DNA of 64,000 nt from Elizabethkingia miricola (GCF_001675285.1 NZ_LSGQ01000030.1:62001-126000); one strand, 5' to 3'. Shown: positions 47,934 through 60,772, counted from the stretch's first letter. Notes: a model not told the origin generated them from the sequence alone. Program-made: numbers and translations.

Positions 47934-49403
47934 ATGAAAAAGATACTTTACTCATCTTTATTTCTGTTTTCTTTATTTTTCAATGCTCAGCAAAATACTC
48001 TACTGAATGCAGACTTCTGGAAATCTAAACCAGATGTGGAAAAGGTAAAAGCAGAAATCTCTAAAGGAAATAATCCTACAGAATTCAACGGATCAACATT
48101 CGATCCGGTTGCCTTAGCCATCAATAATGGAGCTCCATTAAGTACTATTAAATTCCTTACAGAACAGAAAGGAAATTCCGTAGATAAATTGACTCATGAC
48201 GGAAGGCTTTATCTTCACTGGGCAGCAATGACCGGAAACAAAGAGGTTATTGAATATTTTATTTCTAAGGGATCTGACGTAAACAAATTAGATACAAAAG
48301 GACTTACACCACTTTCTTTTGCAGCATATTTTGGATTAGACAATCCGGAAATATATGATATGTTCTTTAAGGCGGGTGTTAATCCGAAACATAAATATAA
48401 AGATGGTGCAAACATTCTTTTACTGGCAATCGGAAACGATAAGGATGGTTCTTTAGTAAAACTTTTCACATCAAAAGGATTGGCATTAACTGATACTGAT
48501 GATAAAGGTTATACTGCTTTCGATTATGCAACAAGCTTTGGAAACCTAGACCTATTGAAGTCTTTGAAAGCTAAAAATATTAAAGCTAATGATATTGCTT
48601 TGATTAATGCTGCACAAGGAACAAGAAAACAGGTGAATGGTATCGATCTATACAAATATCTTATTGAAGATGTAAAACTAAAACCTACAGCAATGAGTGC
48701 AGATGGTTCTACAGCTTTACAAATTGTTGCAAGAAAACCTAACCAGACCGAGATCATCAATTACCTTATTGGAAAGGGAGCAGATGCTAATAAAGCAGAT
48801 AACGAAGGAAACAATGCATTGATGGCAGCAGCTTCCGGTAAAGATCTTAATAATGTAAAAGCTATTCTTCCGAAGGTTAAGAATATTAATGCTGTAAATG
48901 CAAATGGTGAATCTGCACTAACACATGCAGTAAGATATGGCTCCCCTGAGATTGTAGCTTACTTATTGGATAACAAAGCCGATGTAAAAGTTGCAGACAT
49001 TAAAGGAAATAATCTTGCCTACTATCTAGTACAATCTTACAGACCTGGTCCAAAAGATGAGTTTACTGAAAAGTTGGGATTACTGAAAGCTAAAGGTTTC
49101 GATGTTACTACTCCACAAAAAGATGGCACTACCCTTCTTCACCTTGCAGTAGCCAAAAGTAATCTGGATCTTCTGAAGAAACTGGCTCCGCTGAATATAG
49201 ATGTTAATGCAGTAGACAAAGAACAGATGACTGCTTTGCACAAAGCGGCACTTATTGCTAAGGATGATACAATTCTAAAGTATCTTGTATCTTTGGGAGC
49301 TAAAAAGGATCTGAAAACCGAGTTTGAAGAAACTGCTTACAATCTGGCTTCTGAAAATGAAACGTTGAAAGGTAACAAGGTAGCATTAGACTTTTTAAAA
49401 TAA
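47934..49403 (+). CDS. Secreted ankyrin-repeat protein
   Basis: A 489-residue exported protein with signal peptide MKKILYSSLFLFSLFFNAQQ and about ten ankyrin repeats to its end. Clear units include DGRLYLHWAAMTGNKEVIEYFISKGSDVN, KGLTPLSFAAYFGL and NGESALTHAVRYGSPEIVAYLLDNKADV. It probably binds proteins in the periplasm. The next gene starts 72 nt later on the same strand with no terminator between, so it may belong to the DUF2271-PepSY-ApbE operon. Confidence 0.92.
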   Translation: MKKILYSSLFLFSLFFNAQQNTLLNADFWKSKPDVEKVKAEISKGNNPTEFNGSTFDPVALAINNGAPLSTIKFLTEQKGNSVDKLTHDGRLYLHWAAMTGNKEVIEYFISKGSDVNKLDTKGLTPLSFAAYFGLDNPEIYDMFFKAGVNPKHKYKDGANILLLAIGNDKDGSLVKLFTSKGLALTDTDDKGYTAFDYATSFGNLDLLKSLKAKNIKANDIALINAAQGTRKQVNGIDLYKYLIEDVKLKPTAMSADGSTALQIVARKPNQTEIINYLIGKGADANKADNEGNNALMAAASGKDLNNVKAILPKVKNINAVNANGESALTHAVRYGSPEIVAYLLDNKADVKVADIKGNNLAYYLVQSYRPGPKDEFTEKLGLLKAKGFDVTTPQKDGTTLLHLAVAKSNLDLLKKLAPLNIDVNAVDKEQMTALHKAALIAKDDTILKYLVSLGAKKDLKTEFEETAYNLASENETLKGNKVALDFLK

Positions 49404-49475
49404 TCTGTAAAGATATAGGCTATTTAAAAACTATAGCAGACTAAACAGATCATTAAACAATAATAAAATAAACAG

Positions 49476-49958
49476 ATGAAATCATTTTTCAAAATACAGC
49501 TGGTAGGAATCCTGACTTTACTTTGTGCAGGCTTTGCTACAGCGCAGGTATCCAAATATAAATGTATGCTTCAGATGGTAAACTACACCGGAGAGAAAGC
49601 TTACATAGTAGTATCATTAATCAACCCTAAAGGACAATATGAAAAAACCCTTTATATGATGGGGCCAGACAAAAAATGGTATGATACACTAAAGGAGTGG
49701 CACAAGTCACAAGGAAAAAGCAATGTAAAGCTTAATGCCATTACCGGAGCATCTGTTGCTGGTGGTGACAGAAGTATTACCACTTTTGCAATAGAAGATA
49801 AATTCCTAAATAAAGGATACAAAATTCGTTTCGAGTCAGCAGTAGAAGATCAGAAATATTATGTAAGCGACATAGAAATTCCATTAACTTCTGCAGAAGT
49901 TACAGCTAAAGCTGAAGGTAAAGGATACATTAGATATGTTAAACTAAATAAGTTATAA
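49476..49958 (+). CDS. DUF2271 secreted protein, possible flavinylation substrate
   Basis: A 160-residue exported protein with signal peptide ending FATAQ (about residue 24). YKCMLQMVNYTGEKAYIVVSLINPKGQYEKTLYMMGPDKKWYDTL, read in parts, and the block NAITGASVAGGDRSITTF match DUF2271. The motif T-G-A-S (Thr90-Ser93) resembles the [ST]GA[ST] sequence that ApbE modifies with FMN, and the apbE gene is two genes downstream. A covalent FMN at Ser93 is an inference. 15 nt separate it from the PepSY gene. Confidence 0.85.
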   Translation: MKSFFKIQLVGILTLLCAGFATAQVSKYKCMLQMVNYTGEKAYIVVSLINPKGQYEKTLYMMGPDKKWYDTLKEWHKSQGKSNVKLNAITGASVAGGDRSITTFAIEDKFLNKGYKIRFESAVEDQKYYVSDIEIPLTSAEVTAKAEGKGYIRYVKLNKL

Positions 49959-49973
49959 TAAAGAAATCCAAAG

Positions 49974-52169
49974 ATGACATTATCTATTTGGAGGTATGCA
50001 CACTTAGCCTTAGCTATTCTTACATTTTCTTTTTTAATCGTAGCCTCCTCTACAGGAGTAATATTAGCTTACGATGCAGCTCAGGAAAAAGTGCAACCTT
50101 ATCGGGTGGATGATTTCAGCGAAATAAATCTTGCGCAATCCCTACCGGAATTGCGCAAAGTTTTTCCGGAAATCACCGAAATTACTGTAGACCAAAATCA
50201 GTTTGTTACCCTGGAAGGCTTCGATCAGGACGGAAAGGAGGTTCAAGCTTATATTAATCCCAAAACCGGAAAGATCCTGGGCAAACCTGTTGAGAAAGGT
50301 GAATTCATCAATTGGGTAACATCTCTTCACCGTTCCCTGTTTTTAAAAGAAACCGGGCGTTTTACTGTAGGTGTAATTTCTTTTCTTTTAATGCTGATCA
50401 GTATTTCCGGATCAATCCTAATTATAAAAAGACAACAGGGTGTAAAGCACTTTTTTGACAAGATCAAGAAAGATTTCTTTTCACAGTATTTTCATGTTGT
50501 ATCTGGAAGACTTCTCCTTATTCCTGTTTTAGTTATTGCCATCACCGGAACTTATCTGTTCATGATCCGTTTCGAGTTTATCCCTAAAGGAAAAAATGAG
50601 AATGTCGTTATTAAAAAGAGCAATGATGAGTCTGAAAAGAAATTGGCAGATTTCCCAATCTTTAAGGAAACTAAGTTCAGTAGTGTCAAGAAAATAGAAT
50701 TTCCGTTTATCGAAGACGAACCTGAAGAATACTTTGTTCTAAAGCTTAAAGACCGCGAGATTTCAGTAAATCAGATCAACGGTAATATTGTTAAAGAAGA
50801 AAAATATCCTCTAACTACTATTTACGACAACCTCAGCCTTAGTCTGCATACAGGTCGTGGCAGTGTTACATGGGCTATTATCCTGGGACTGGCTTCTCTT
50901 AATATTCTCATGTTTATTTATTCCGGTTTTGTTATTACTTTTAAAAGAACAAGGAATAAAATCAGAAACAAATATAAAGCAGAAGATGCGGAGATTGTTA
51001 TTCTGGTAGGTTCGGAAAATGGTTCTACTTTAGGCTTTGCAAGCCATATCCATTCGCAATTTAATTCGGCTGGCAAGAAATCCTTCCTTACTGAGCTAAA
51101 TCAATACAAAGCTTTTCCAAAAGCACAGCATATACTGGTATTTACTTCAACCTATGGTTTGGGGGATGCTCCAACCAATGCTAAGCATTTTAAAAGCCTC
51201 CTGGCCAAATTTCCGCAAAACCAAAAAGTAAAATATTCTGTCGTAGGCTTTGGATCCAAGGCTTATGAAGACTTCTGCGGTTATGCTATTGAAATAGATC
51301 AGCTTCTGAGTGAACAAAATTGGGCTGAACCACAATTAGCACTACATACCGTTAATGATCGTTCTACAATTGAATTTGCAGAATGGGCCAAGCAATGGAG
51401 TTATGAAACAATGATTGCTTTAGCATCCGCCCCTTCATTATACAACCAGAAGACACCTCCTCTGAAACCGATGAAGGTAGTTGGTAAAAGTGAGATTGTG
51501 GAAGAAGTAACAACGTTCAAAATACTTCTGAAACCTGGACGTACGCTAAGTTTTAAATCTGGTGACCTTTTAGCGATCTATCCGGATAATGATCATAAAG
51601 AACGCTTCTATTCTATAGGAAAAGTAGACGGTGCTATACAGCTTGTTGTAAAGCTTTATGAAAACGGATTAGGTTCCGGCTTCCTTTACAAACTGAAAGA
51701 AGGTCAGGAAATAAAAGCCCGCATTGTTAAAAACTCTGAATTCCATTTACCTAAGAAGGCAAACAAAGTGGCTATGATTGCTAACGGAACCGGAATTGCT
51801 CCTTTTCTGGGAATGATTGAGGAAAACTCTAAAGAAACGGAAGCCCACCTTTACTGTGGATTCCGCAGATCCAGCAAGCTCACCAAAAGCTATGAAGACT
51901 TTGCTGCAGAAAACATACAGAAAGGTAAACTGGCTAAACTAAATCTTGCTTATTCAAGAGAAAAGCAGTCTCAGTATGTTATGGATCTTGTAAAAAGAGA
52001 TTCTGCATTCTTTATGGACTTGCTAGCCCAAGGCGGATATATCATGATTTGTGGTGCATTAAAAATGCAGCATGATCTGGAAGATCTTCTGAGAGACTTG
52101 TGTGCACAACAAAATAAAAATTACGAAGATTATAAAGCCAACGGACAAATATTGACCGATTGTTATTAA
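49974..52169 (+). CDS. PepSY - flavodoxin - FAD/NAD(P) reductase fusion
   Basis: A 731-residue inner membrane redox protein. About 1-335 is a PepSY-associated region with four helices (8-30, 130-150, 175-198, 303-327). A flavodoxin domain follows (about 345-475: ILVGSENGSTLGFASHI; FTSTYGLGDAPTNAKHF), then an FNR-type module (about 490-731) with RFYSIGK for FAD, GTGIAPFLGMI for the nucleotide, YCGFRRSSK and the terminal Tyr731 (LTDCY), like the C-terminal aromatic of ferredoxin reductases. It should pass electrons from NAD(P)H across the membrane. The acceptor may be the DUF2271 protein or iron; that is inference. Confidence 0.92.
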   Translation: MTLSIWRYAHLALAILTFSFLIVASSTGVILAYDAAQEKVQPYRVDDFSEINLAQSLPELRKVFPEITEITVDQNQFVTLEGFDQDGKEVQAYINPKTGKILGKPVEKGEFINWVTSLHRSLFLKETGRFTVGVISFLLMLISISGSILIIKRQQGVKHFFDKIKKDFFSQYFHVVSGRLLLIPVLVIAITGTYLFMIRFEFIPKGKNENVVIKKSNDESEKKLADFPIFKETKFSSVKKIEFPFIEDEPEEYFVLKLKDREISVNQINGNIVKEEKYPLTTIYDNLSLSLHTGRGSVTWAIILGLASLNILMFIYSGFVITFKRTRNKIRNKYKAEDAEIVILVGSENGSTLGFASHIHSQFNSAGKKSFLTELNQYKAFPKAQHILVFTSTYGLGDAPTNAKHFKSLLAKFPQNQKVKYSVVGFGSKAYEDFCGYAIEIDQLLSEQNWAEPQLALHTVNDRSTIEFAEWAKQWSYETMIALASAPSLYNQKTPPLKPMKVVGKSEIVEEVTTFKILLKPGRTLSFKSGDLLAIYPDNDHKERFYSIGKVDGAIQLVVKLYENGLGSGFLYKLKEGQEIKARIVKNSEFHLPKKANKVAMIANGTGIAPFLGMIEENSKETEAHLYCGFRRSSKLTKSYEDFAAENIQKGKLAKLNLAYSREKQSQYVMDLVKRDSAFFMDLLAQGGYIMICGALKMQHDLEDLLRDLCAQQNKNYEDYKANGQILTDCY

Positions 52170-52174
52170 ACCAC

Positions 52175-53146
52175 ATGAACAGAACTGATCTCTTTATCAG
52201 AATTACATTACTACTTTGTACTATCAGTATCTCTGCACAAGTACAGAGGAGCAGACTCGTTACTTTAATGGGCAGTAGGTTTCAGATAACCCTGGTAGAT
52301 AAAGATTCTATTTCTGCAGAACGGAATATTGATAAAGCTATAGCTGAAATTACCAGAATCGAGAATCTTATTTCCGAATGGAGACCCGAAACACAAATTT
52401 CTCAGGTAAACCAAAATGCAGGAATAAAACCGATAAAAGTAGATAAGGAAGTATTTGACCTGACAAAAAAAGGTTTATACTTTTCTAAACTTACAGACGG
52501 AGCTTTCGATATCAGTATTGTTGCTATGGACAAAATCTGGAAATTCGATGATTCTATGAATGAGCTTCCAAGTGAACAGGCTATTAAAGAATCGGTAAGA
52601 AATGTTGGCTATCAGAATATAATACTCGATAGTACCAACTCTACTATTTTTTTGAAAAACCCCGGAATGAAAATAGGTTTCGGTTCTATTGGCAAAGGCT
52701 ATGCTGCGGATAAAACCCGGGATCTGATGAAAAGTATGGGGGTAAAAGCAGGAATTATTGATGCTTCCGGAGATATCTCAACATGGGGAAACCAACCCGA
52801 CGGGAAGCCATGGGCTATAGGAATCAACAACCCATTCAATGATCATAAAATGGCAGCTATTCTTTATTTCAAAGAAAATGCTGTAACAACTTCCGGCAGT
52901 TATGAGAAGTATGCAGAAATTCACGGGAAACGCTATTCTCATATTATGAACCCTAAAACCGGATATCCATCTACCGGCCTTACAAGCGTAACGATTACCG
53001 GACCTAATGCAACTATGGCCAATGGCTTCAGCACTTCTGTCATGGTATTAGGAGAAAAAGACGGCTTAAAACTCTTAAAACCGTTTCCGGAATATCATTA
53101 TCTTCTAATTACTGACAAAGGAAAGATTATTAAGAATATCAAATAA
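52175..53146 (+). CDS. apbE: FAD:protein FMN transferase ApbE
   Basis: A 323-residue exported enzyme that attaches FMN to Ser or Thr of target proteins. Signal sequence ends CTISISAQ; the family motifs are LMGSRFQITLVDKD, WRPETQISQVNQNAG, DGAFDISIVAM, GFGSIGKGYAADKT, IDASGDISTWG, and AVTTSGSYEKY, HIMNPKTGYP. A TTG at 52160 gives a longer frame, but the ATG at 52175, 5 nt after the previous stop, starts right at the signal peptide. Last gene of the unit; a strong terminator follows. Confidence 0.94.
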   Translation: MNRTDLFIRITLLLCTISISAQVQRSRLVTLMGSRFQITLVDKDSISAERNIDKAIAEITRIENLISEWRPETQISQVNQNAGIKPIKVDKEVFDLTKKGLYFSKLTDGAFDISIVAMDKIWKFDDSMNELPSEQAIKESVRNVGYQNIILDSTNSTIFLKNPGMKIGFGSIGKGYAADKTRDLMKSMGVKAGIIDASGDISTWGNQPDGKPWAIGINNPFNDHKMAAILYFKENAVTTSGSYEKYAEIHGKRYSHIMNPKTGYPSTGLTSVTITGPNATMANGFSTSVMVLGEKDGLKLLKPFPEYHYLLITDKGKIIKNIK

Positions 53147-53150
53147 AACA

Positions 53151-53184
53151 AAACGAGCCGGAAAATATTCCGGCTCGTTTTTGT
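53151..53184 (+). terminator. Intrinsic terminator after apbE
   Basis: A 13-bp stem AAACGAGCCGGAA / TTCCGGCTCGTTT with loop AATA is followed by TTG and T-rich sequence, 4 nt after the apbE stop codon. Confidence 0.9.
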
Positions 53185-53250
53185 TAATCTCTTGGGTATT
53201 CATATAGTTTATAAACAAGAATAATTATAATTCATTATCTTAGAGGTCAT

Positions 53251-53270
53251 TATCTGCTTATAAACAGATA
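53251..53270. promoter_or_regulatory. Operator-like palindrome before the GH2 gene
   Basis: TATCTGCTTATAAACAGATA is a 20-bp palindrome with only one mismatched pair. A -7-like box TATCTTAG (53236-53243, one mismatch) lies just upstream, so the palindrome would overlap the transcription start, where a repressor could block it. The ATG is 25 nt further on. Confidence 0.55.
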
Positions 53271-53283
53271 TACACAAGCATAA

Positions 53284-56427
<3,144 letters not shown>

Positions 56428-56450
56428 ATAGTTTATTCATAATAATAATA

Positions 56451-56482
56451 AAGGCGGTCTGTATAAGACCGCCTTCTTTTTT
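56451..56482 (+). terminator. Intrinsic terminator after the GH2 gene
   Basis: A perfect 10-bp stem AAGGCGGTCT / AGACCGCCTT with loop GTATA is followed by CTTTTTT, 23 nt after the stop. Confidence 0.9.
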
Positions 56483-56543
56483 ATCCGGTTTTCTCATTTA
56501 TGATAAACTGAATTACAGACCCGGAATACTTATAATAATTCAA

Positions 56544-56551
56544 TACATTTG
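56544..56551 (+). promoter_or_regulatory. Promoter -7 box, very close to the start codon
   Basis: TACATTTG matches TAnnTTTG exactly and ends 3 nt before the ATG at 56555. The mRNA would be leaderless or nearly so. Confidence 0.5.
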
Positions 56552-56554
56552 AGT

Positions 56555-57526
56555 ATGAAAAAAAGTTTACTTCTCCTGTTATTAATATCCTTATTTACAT
56601 GGTCTTGCAAAAAAGGAGAAAAAAAACATCCATATACTTTCTACTACTGGAGAACTAATTTTGAACTTAATCAGACAGAGAAACAGGCTTTGGAAAAAGC
56701 CACTACTCCGATATTGTACACCCGATATTTTGATATTGACAAAGTTAACGGGCGTTTTCAACCCGTGGGTATTCTGACATCTAAACAGAATATTCAGCAA
56801 AAAGTAGTTCCTGTTGTTTTTATTATGAACAGAGTGTGGGAAAATATAACACCTGAAGAATTGGACTTTCTTGCAGCAAAGACTAACGAATTCATCCAAA
56901 GAGTCAGTAGAGAAAATACTTTTAATAGCATTAACGAAATTCAGATTGACAGTGACTGGACAGCCGGAACTAAAGCCGATTATTTTGCTTTTCTGAAAAA
57001 ACTAAAACAGGTTTCGGGAAAAGATATTTCGTGTACCATACGCCTTCACCAGGTAAAGGATAAAAAGAATACCGGTATTCCACCCGTAAGCAAAGGCTAC
57101 CTGATGTGCTACTCTACCTCTTCTCCTCTGGAAGATAAACAGGAAAACTCTATCCTGGATGTTGCGACACTGAAGAATTATCTATCCGGTATAGGTGACT
57201 ATCCACTAAAACTAGATATTGCTTTGCCTATTTATTCATGGGGTATTGTAACCAACCATTTGGGAAAACATAAACTCATAAACGCTGTATCAGAAGAAAA
57301 TCTGAAGACCGATCCAAAGTTTAAAAAAGTAGCAGAACATATCTATCAGGTTGAAGAAGATCACTTTTACGAAGGTTTCTACCTGAGTAAAGGCTTTCAG
57401 GTCAAAGTAGAAGAAATCTCCCAAAAAGATCTGGATCAGGTAAAAGGCTTCCTGAGCAAAAAATTAAATAACTACAACATTATTTATTATCATTTAGATT
57501 CACGATTTTTACACTATCAATACTAA
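56555..57526 (+). CDS. Lipoprotein of unknown function
   Basis: A 323-residue exported protein with signal peptide MKKSLLLLLLISLFTWSC, where Cys18 is a likely lipid anchor. The mature part has a pattern of alternating strands and helices, and NEIQIDSDWT around residue 133 recalls the substrate-binding strand of TIM-barrel glycosidase-like proteins, but no family is certain. A TTG at 56549 is open, but the ATG begins the signal. The large unknown secreted protein follows after 9 nt, so both belong to one operon. Confidence 0.8.
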   Translation: MKKSLLLLLLISLFTWSCKKGEKKHPYTFYYWRTNFELNQTEKQALEKATTPILYTRYFDIDKVNGRFQPVGILTSKQNIQQKVVPVVFIMNRVWENITPEELDFLAAKTNEFIQRVSRENTFNSINEIQIDSDWTAGTKADYFAFLKKLKQVSGKDISCTIRLHQVKDKKNTGIPPVSKGYLMCYSTSSPLEDKQENSILDVATLKNYLSGIGDYPLKLDIALPIYSWGIVTNHLGKHKLINAVSEENLKTDPKFKKVAEHIYQVEEDHFYEGFYLSKGFQVKVEEISQKDLDQVKGFLSKKLNNYNIIYYHLDSRFLHYQY

Positions 57527-57535
57527 AAACCAATT

Positions 57536-60043
57536 ATGAAAAAGATATTAACTTCCGTTGCACTATGCTTTCTGATGTACAATCAGGCTTCTGCATGTGC
57601 CGATTCAGACACAGATGGTATTTATTTCAATCTGTTTGGACAGGAAATTATCCAGCGTCCTGAATACTTTCCGTTTTTGTTGTCATATGATTATGCATAT
57701 TATGAACCGGAAAGCAAACTGAAAGCAGAAGATGAAAATATAAAAGACTGGGAGAAGTACTTCAACAATCAGCTGTCTTATGAAGAAACCAATGCCCTGG
57801 TGAAGGTTGTTGGATTGAAGCATCTGCAAAACTGGAAAAAAGGAGATCTTACACACCAGCTTTCAAAAAAACTGGGAAAAGATTTCTATACCAAATACAG
57901 AGACGGACTGGATTACCTGACAAAGGCGAAGGAACTGGAGCCTTATATGTTTGTAAAATATGTTCCGAGCAAAGACTCTTTTTATTCGACACACTCAGAA
58001 GGGCAACGTAATGCATCGGATCTGAACTATGCTGCTACTGTAAAATCCTTGCTGGATGGTTATAATACAGCTAAGGGAGCCGATATAAAACTAAGATATG
58101 CCTATCAGCTTGTAAGATTTAATCACTATAATTTAAAATTTGATGAAGCGGTTAGGGCATTCAATACCTACGCTGCACCTTTGAAGTTGAAAAATGCAAT
58201 CTATTGGGATGCACTAGATCAAAAAGCGGGTGCACTAAGAGGATTAAAGAAAAAGGATGAAGCTAACTGGGATTTCTTTCAGGTGTTTATTCATAGAAAA
58301 ACGAATAAAGAATCTGTTTATTCTTCATTGAAGCTTACAGAAGCCAACGATTTCAAAAGTTTACTGGCAAGAGCCAAGACACCTGAAGAAAAGAACATGG
58401 CCTATTTCCTTTTGGCTTATAACGAGTACAACAATCCTGTACCTATTATGGATAAAATGATCGCCAACAATGCTGATTCTGAAATCCTGAAAGTTCTTGC
58501 AGTAAGAGGCATCAACCAATTGGAACGAAATTACCTGCCAACGAATATTTATTGTTACGATCTTAACTGCCAGTATAAAACTAACAAACTTCCGTTCTAT
58601 GGTTCAACATATTTTTATCAGGACAAAGGAGGTGAAAACTTTATAGCAGCATTAGATAAAACTCTGCAAAATGCCAAAGCAAAAAGCCAGGACAAAGCGT
58701 TCTGGGATATTTCAATTGCTTATTTGAAATTTTTACAAAGCGACTATGCATCAAGTGTTGCTATCCTGAATAAAATATCTACTTCTAACCCCGAATATCA
58801 GCAGCAGATTACAAAAATGAAAATGCTGAATGATATCCTTTCTCAAAAGAAGATAACTCCGGAATTCGAAAACAGCCTGCTTACAAAATACAGTGAGGTT
58901 TTTAAAGAAAGCCAAAACACAGATGAAAGATATGCCTGGAGGCATATGCAGACCAGAGATTTCATCATAGATATACTAGCCAACCGCTACTTCATGGAAC
59001 ACCAGGATGCTAAATCTTTCCTACTGAATAATAAGCTTTCTGATCTGCAATATAACCCTAACTCGGATCTGGTAGCCAAAGTTCAGGCATTCTATAAAAA
59101 GCCAAATAAAACAGCACTTGAAAAATATATCGCCAAAAGCCTTGACAATGTTGGTGATGTAGATTCTTTCTTCAATATTATCTATGGAGACCGTGCCATG
59201 CGTACAGGTGATTTCCAGAAAGCGCTATCTTTCTACCAAAAGTCAAAAAACTTCAAAGGTATTCCAAGAACTGAAGCTATGTATGATGATAAGGGAAATT
59301 ACCGTTCAAGTCTGATTGTTTATAAATCCGGAGTATACGACGGATACAACAATATTCCGTCATTGGTATTCGGAAGAAATAAATGGGTAAGTTATGAAAG
59401 TGCTCCAAATGAAACCATGATCGCAGAAGATACTTCGGCTTTCCCTTTCCTTACCAAAAACATGAATAAAATGCAGCTTACCGAGGCTCTTATACAGCTG
59501 AAAAAGATTGGTGAAGGGAATAGTGACAAAGCTAAAATGGCCAATCGTCTGATCGGTAATCTTATGTATAATACTTCTATTTTAGGATATTACCGCCATA
59601 TTTTTGTAATGGATGTTGATAATGCTAACAGTCAGAAGTTTCATTTCGACAACTCCAAAGGTCAACCTTTCCACTTCTATTATAAGAACTTCCTGGACGC
59701 TCACTATGTAGAGCCCGATAATTTCGATATTGCTATCGGCTATTTCCAGAAAGCTTTACAACAGTCGCCAAATAAAGAGGACAAAGCCAAGATTCTCTTC
59801 CAAATGGCACAGGCTGAGCAAGGGAAATACTACCAGTGGGAAGCAGCACAAAGTTCGAACACCTCTTACAGTGATAAGGATTATGATGCTAAAATGAAGA
59901 AGTTTGATAATATGTTGCTGACAACAAAGAATCAAAAATTCCGAACCTATTTTGCTGAACTGAAAAAGAATTACAATAGCACTTCTACAGTAAAAGCTTT
60001 AGAGACTAATTGTCTGTATTTTGATTATTACATGAGTAAGTAA
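57536..60043 (+). CDS. Large secreted helical-repeat protein of unknown function
   Basis: An 835-residue exported protein with signal peptide ending ASA (residues 1-20, MKKILTSVALCFLMYNQASA). No domain name is recognised. Most of it is helical, with TPR-like units such as NFDIAIGYFQKALQQSPNKEDKAKILFQMAQAEQGKYYQWEAA near the C-terminus and others around residues 175-250. A short N-terminal segment (ACADSDTDGIYFNLFGQEI) may bind calcium. It lies 9 nt after the lipoprotein gene; the pair could form a surface complex, which is inference. Confidence 0.8.
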   Translation: MKKILTSVALCFLMYNQASACADSDTDGIYFNLFGQEIIQRPEYFPFLLSYDYAYYEPESKLKAEDENIKDWEKYFNNQLSYEETNALVKVVGLKHLQNWKKGDLTHQLSKKLGKDFYTKYRDGLDYLTKAKELEPYMFVKYVPSKDSFYSTHSEGQRNASDLNYAATVKSLLDGYNTAKGADIKLRYAYQLVRFNHYNLKFDEAVRAFNTYAAPLKLKNAIYWDALDQKAGALRGLKKKDEANWDFFQVFIHRKTNKESVYSSLKLTEANDFKSLLARAKTPEEKNMAYFLLAYNEYNNPVPIMDKMIANNADSEILKVLAVRGINQLERNYLPTNIYCYDLNCQYKTNKLPFYGSTYFYQDKGGENFIAALDKTLQNAKAKSQDKAFWDISIAYLKFLQSDYASSVAILNKISTSNPEYQQQITKMKMLNDILSQKKITPEFENSLLTKYSEVFKESQNTDERYAWRHMQTRDFIIDILANRYFMEHQDAKSFLLNNKLSDLQYNPNSDLVAKVQAFYKKPNKTALEKYIAKSLDNVGDVDSFFNIIYGDRAMRTGDFQKALSFYQKSKNFKGIPRTEAMYDDKGNYRSSLIVYKSGVYDGYNNIPSLVFGRNKWVSYESAPNETMIAEDTSAFPFLTKNMNKMQLTEALIQLKKIGEGNSDKAKMANRLIGNLMYNTSILGYYRHIFVMDVDNANSQKFHFDNSKGQPFHFYYKNFLDAHYVEPDNFDIAIGYFQKALQQSPNKEDKAKILFQMAQAEQGKYYQWEAAQSSNTSYSDKDYDAKMKKFDNMLLTTKNQKFRTYFAELKKNYNSTSTVKALETNCLYFDYYMSK

Positions 60044-60060
60044 TCAAAATACCTCTATAA

Positions 60061-60097
60061 ATAAACATGGCGCTAAGAATCTTAGCGCCATGTTTAT
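60061..60097. terminator. Bidirectional terminator
   Basis: A perfect 17-bp stem ATAAACATGGCGCTAAG / CTTAGCGCCATGTTTAT with a 3-nt loop separates two convergent genes. Confidence 0.9.
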
Positions 60098-60110
60098 TTA
60101 TATTTATTAA

Positions 60111-60755
60111 TTATTTCTGCTCTCTTATTTTCCCAAGGAACTTTATTTTAGGCGAAGCGGCCATCCCATTGGGATTACATCCAGGCTTACCTTCCGGTAC
60201 TTCCAGGTTTTGTTTTTTATAAAAAGCTTCCCATGCGACATCGGTTTTACCAGTTTTAGGATTCACAAAGGTCATTGGCTCTAACTGAAAAATAGAATCT
60301 CTGGCAAAGCTCCTGTGAACAAAGTCTGAACAGTATAACTGATCATCGGAAAGGATATAACTATAGTTGTATGGTTTTCCCAGCCAGTTTTTAGCAACGC
60401 TAATAGCATTGGGAATACTTTTACGATAAGCTGTTCTCAGGCGGTATACATCTACATGGTTGTTATCATTCTGTTCGTCCCGAAGGAAGTGGTCCAGAGG
60501 AACTCTTTCAGATCCGTTCCGGGTACCGGCATGCAAAACCCAATAGTCTTTTCCTTCTTTTTCTAACATCCCGACATGGGAATAGTGTGTTGATTTATCT
60601 GTCTGAGTCACCCGGTCTATAGCACCTGACAGCGTACTGCCATTGGCCGAAACCAGTAAAAGATCTCCGTTCTCTAACTGCATACCATATTTTGTTGCAC
60701 AGGATCCTAAAACAAAAAGTATGATCCCTAATAATATTACCTTTAAACTTCTCAT
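60111..60755 (-). CDS. YiiX/YebB-like cysteine hydrolase lipoprotein
   Basis: A 214-residue protein with lipobox LGSC (Cys19). It matches the permuted NlpC/P60-papain fold of YiiX/YebB: His60 in THYSHVGMLEKEG and the nucleophile Cys142 in YCSDFVHRSF, in the His-before-Cys order of the permuted group. It likely hydrolyses peptides or lipids in the envelope; its substrate is unknown. The frame extends to a TTG at 60767; the ATG at 60753-60755 starts the signal peptide. Confidence 0.87.
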   Translation of the reverse strand: MRSLKVILLGIILFVLGSCATKYGMQLENGDLLLVSANGSTLSGAIDRVTQTDKSTHYSHVGMLEKEGKDYWVLHAGTRNGSERVPLDHFLRDEQNDNNHVDVYRLRTAYRKSIPNAISVAKNWLGKPYNYSYILSDDQLYCSDFVHRSFARDSIFQLEPMTFVNPKTGKTDVAWEAFYKKQNLEVPEGKPGCNPNGMAASPKIKFLGKIREQK

Positions 60756-60764
60756 TTGCAACGG

Positions 60765-60772
60765 CAAATATA
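60765..60772 (-). promoter_or_regulatory. Promoter -7 box for the YiiX-like gene
   Basis: The minus strand reads TATATTTG, an exact match ending 9 nt before the ATG at 60755. The leader would be only a few nucleotides. It also covers the alternative TTG start, arguing against it. Confidence 0.5.
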
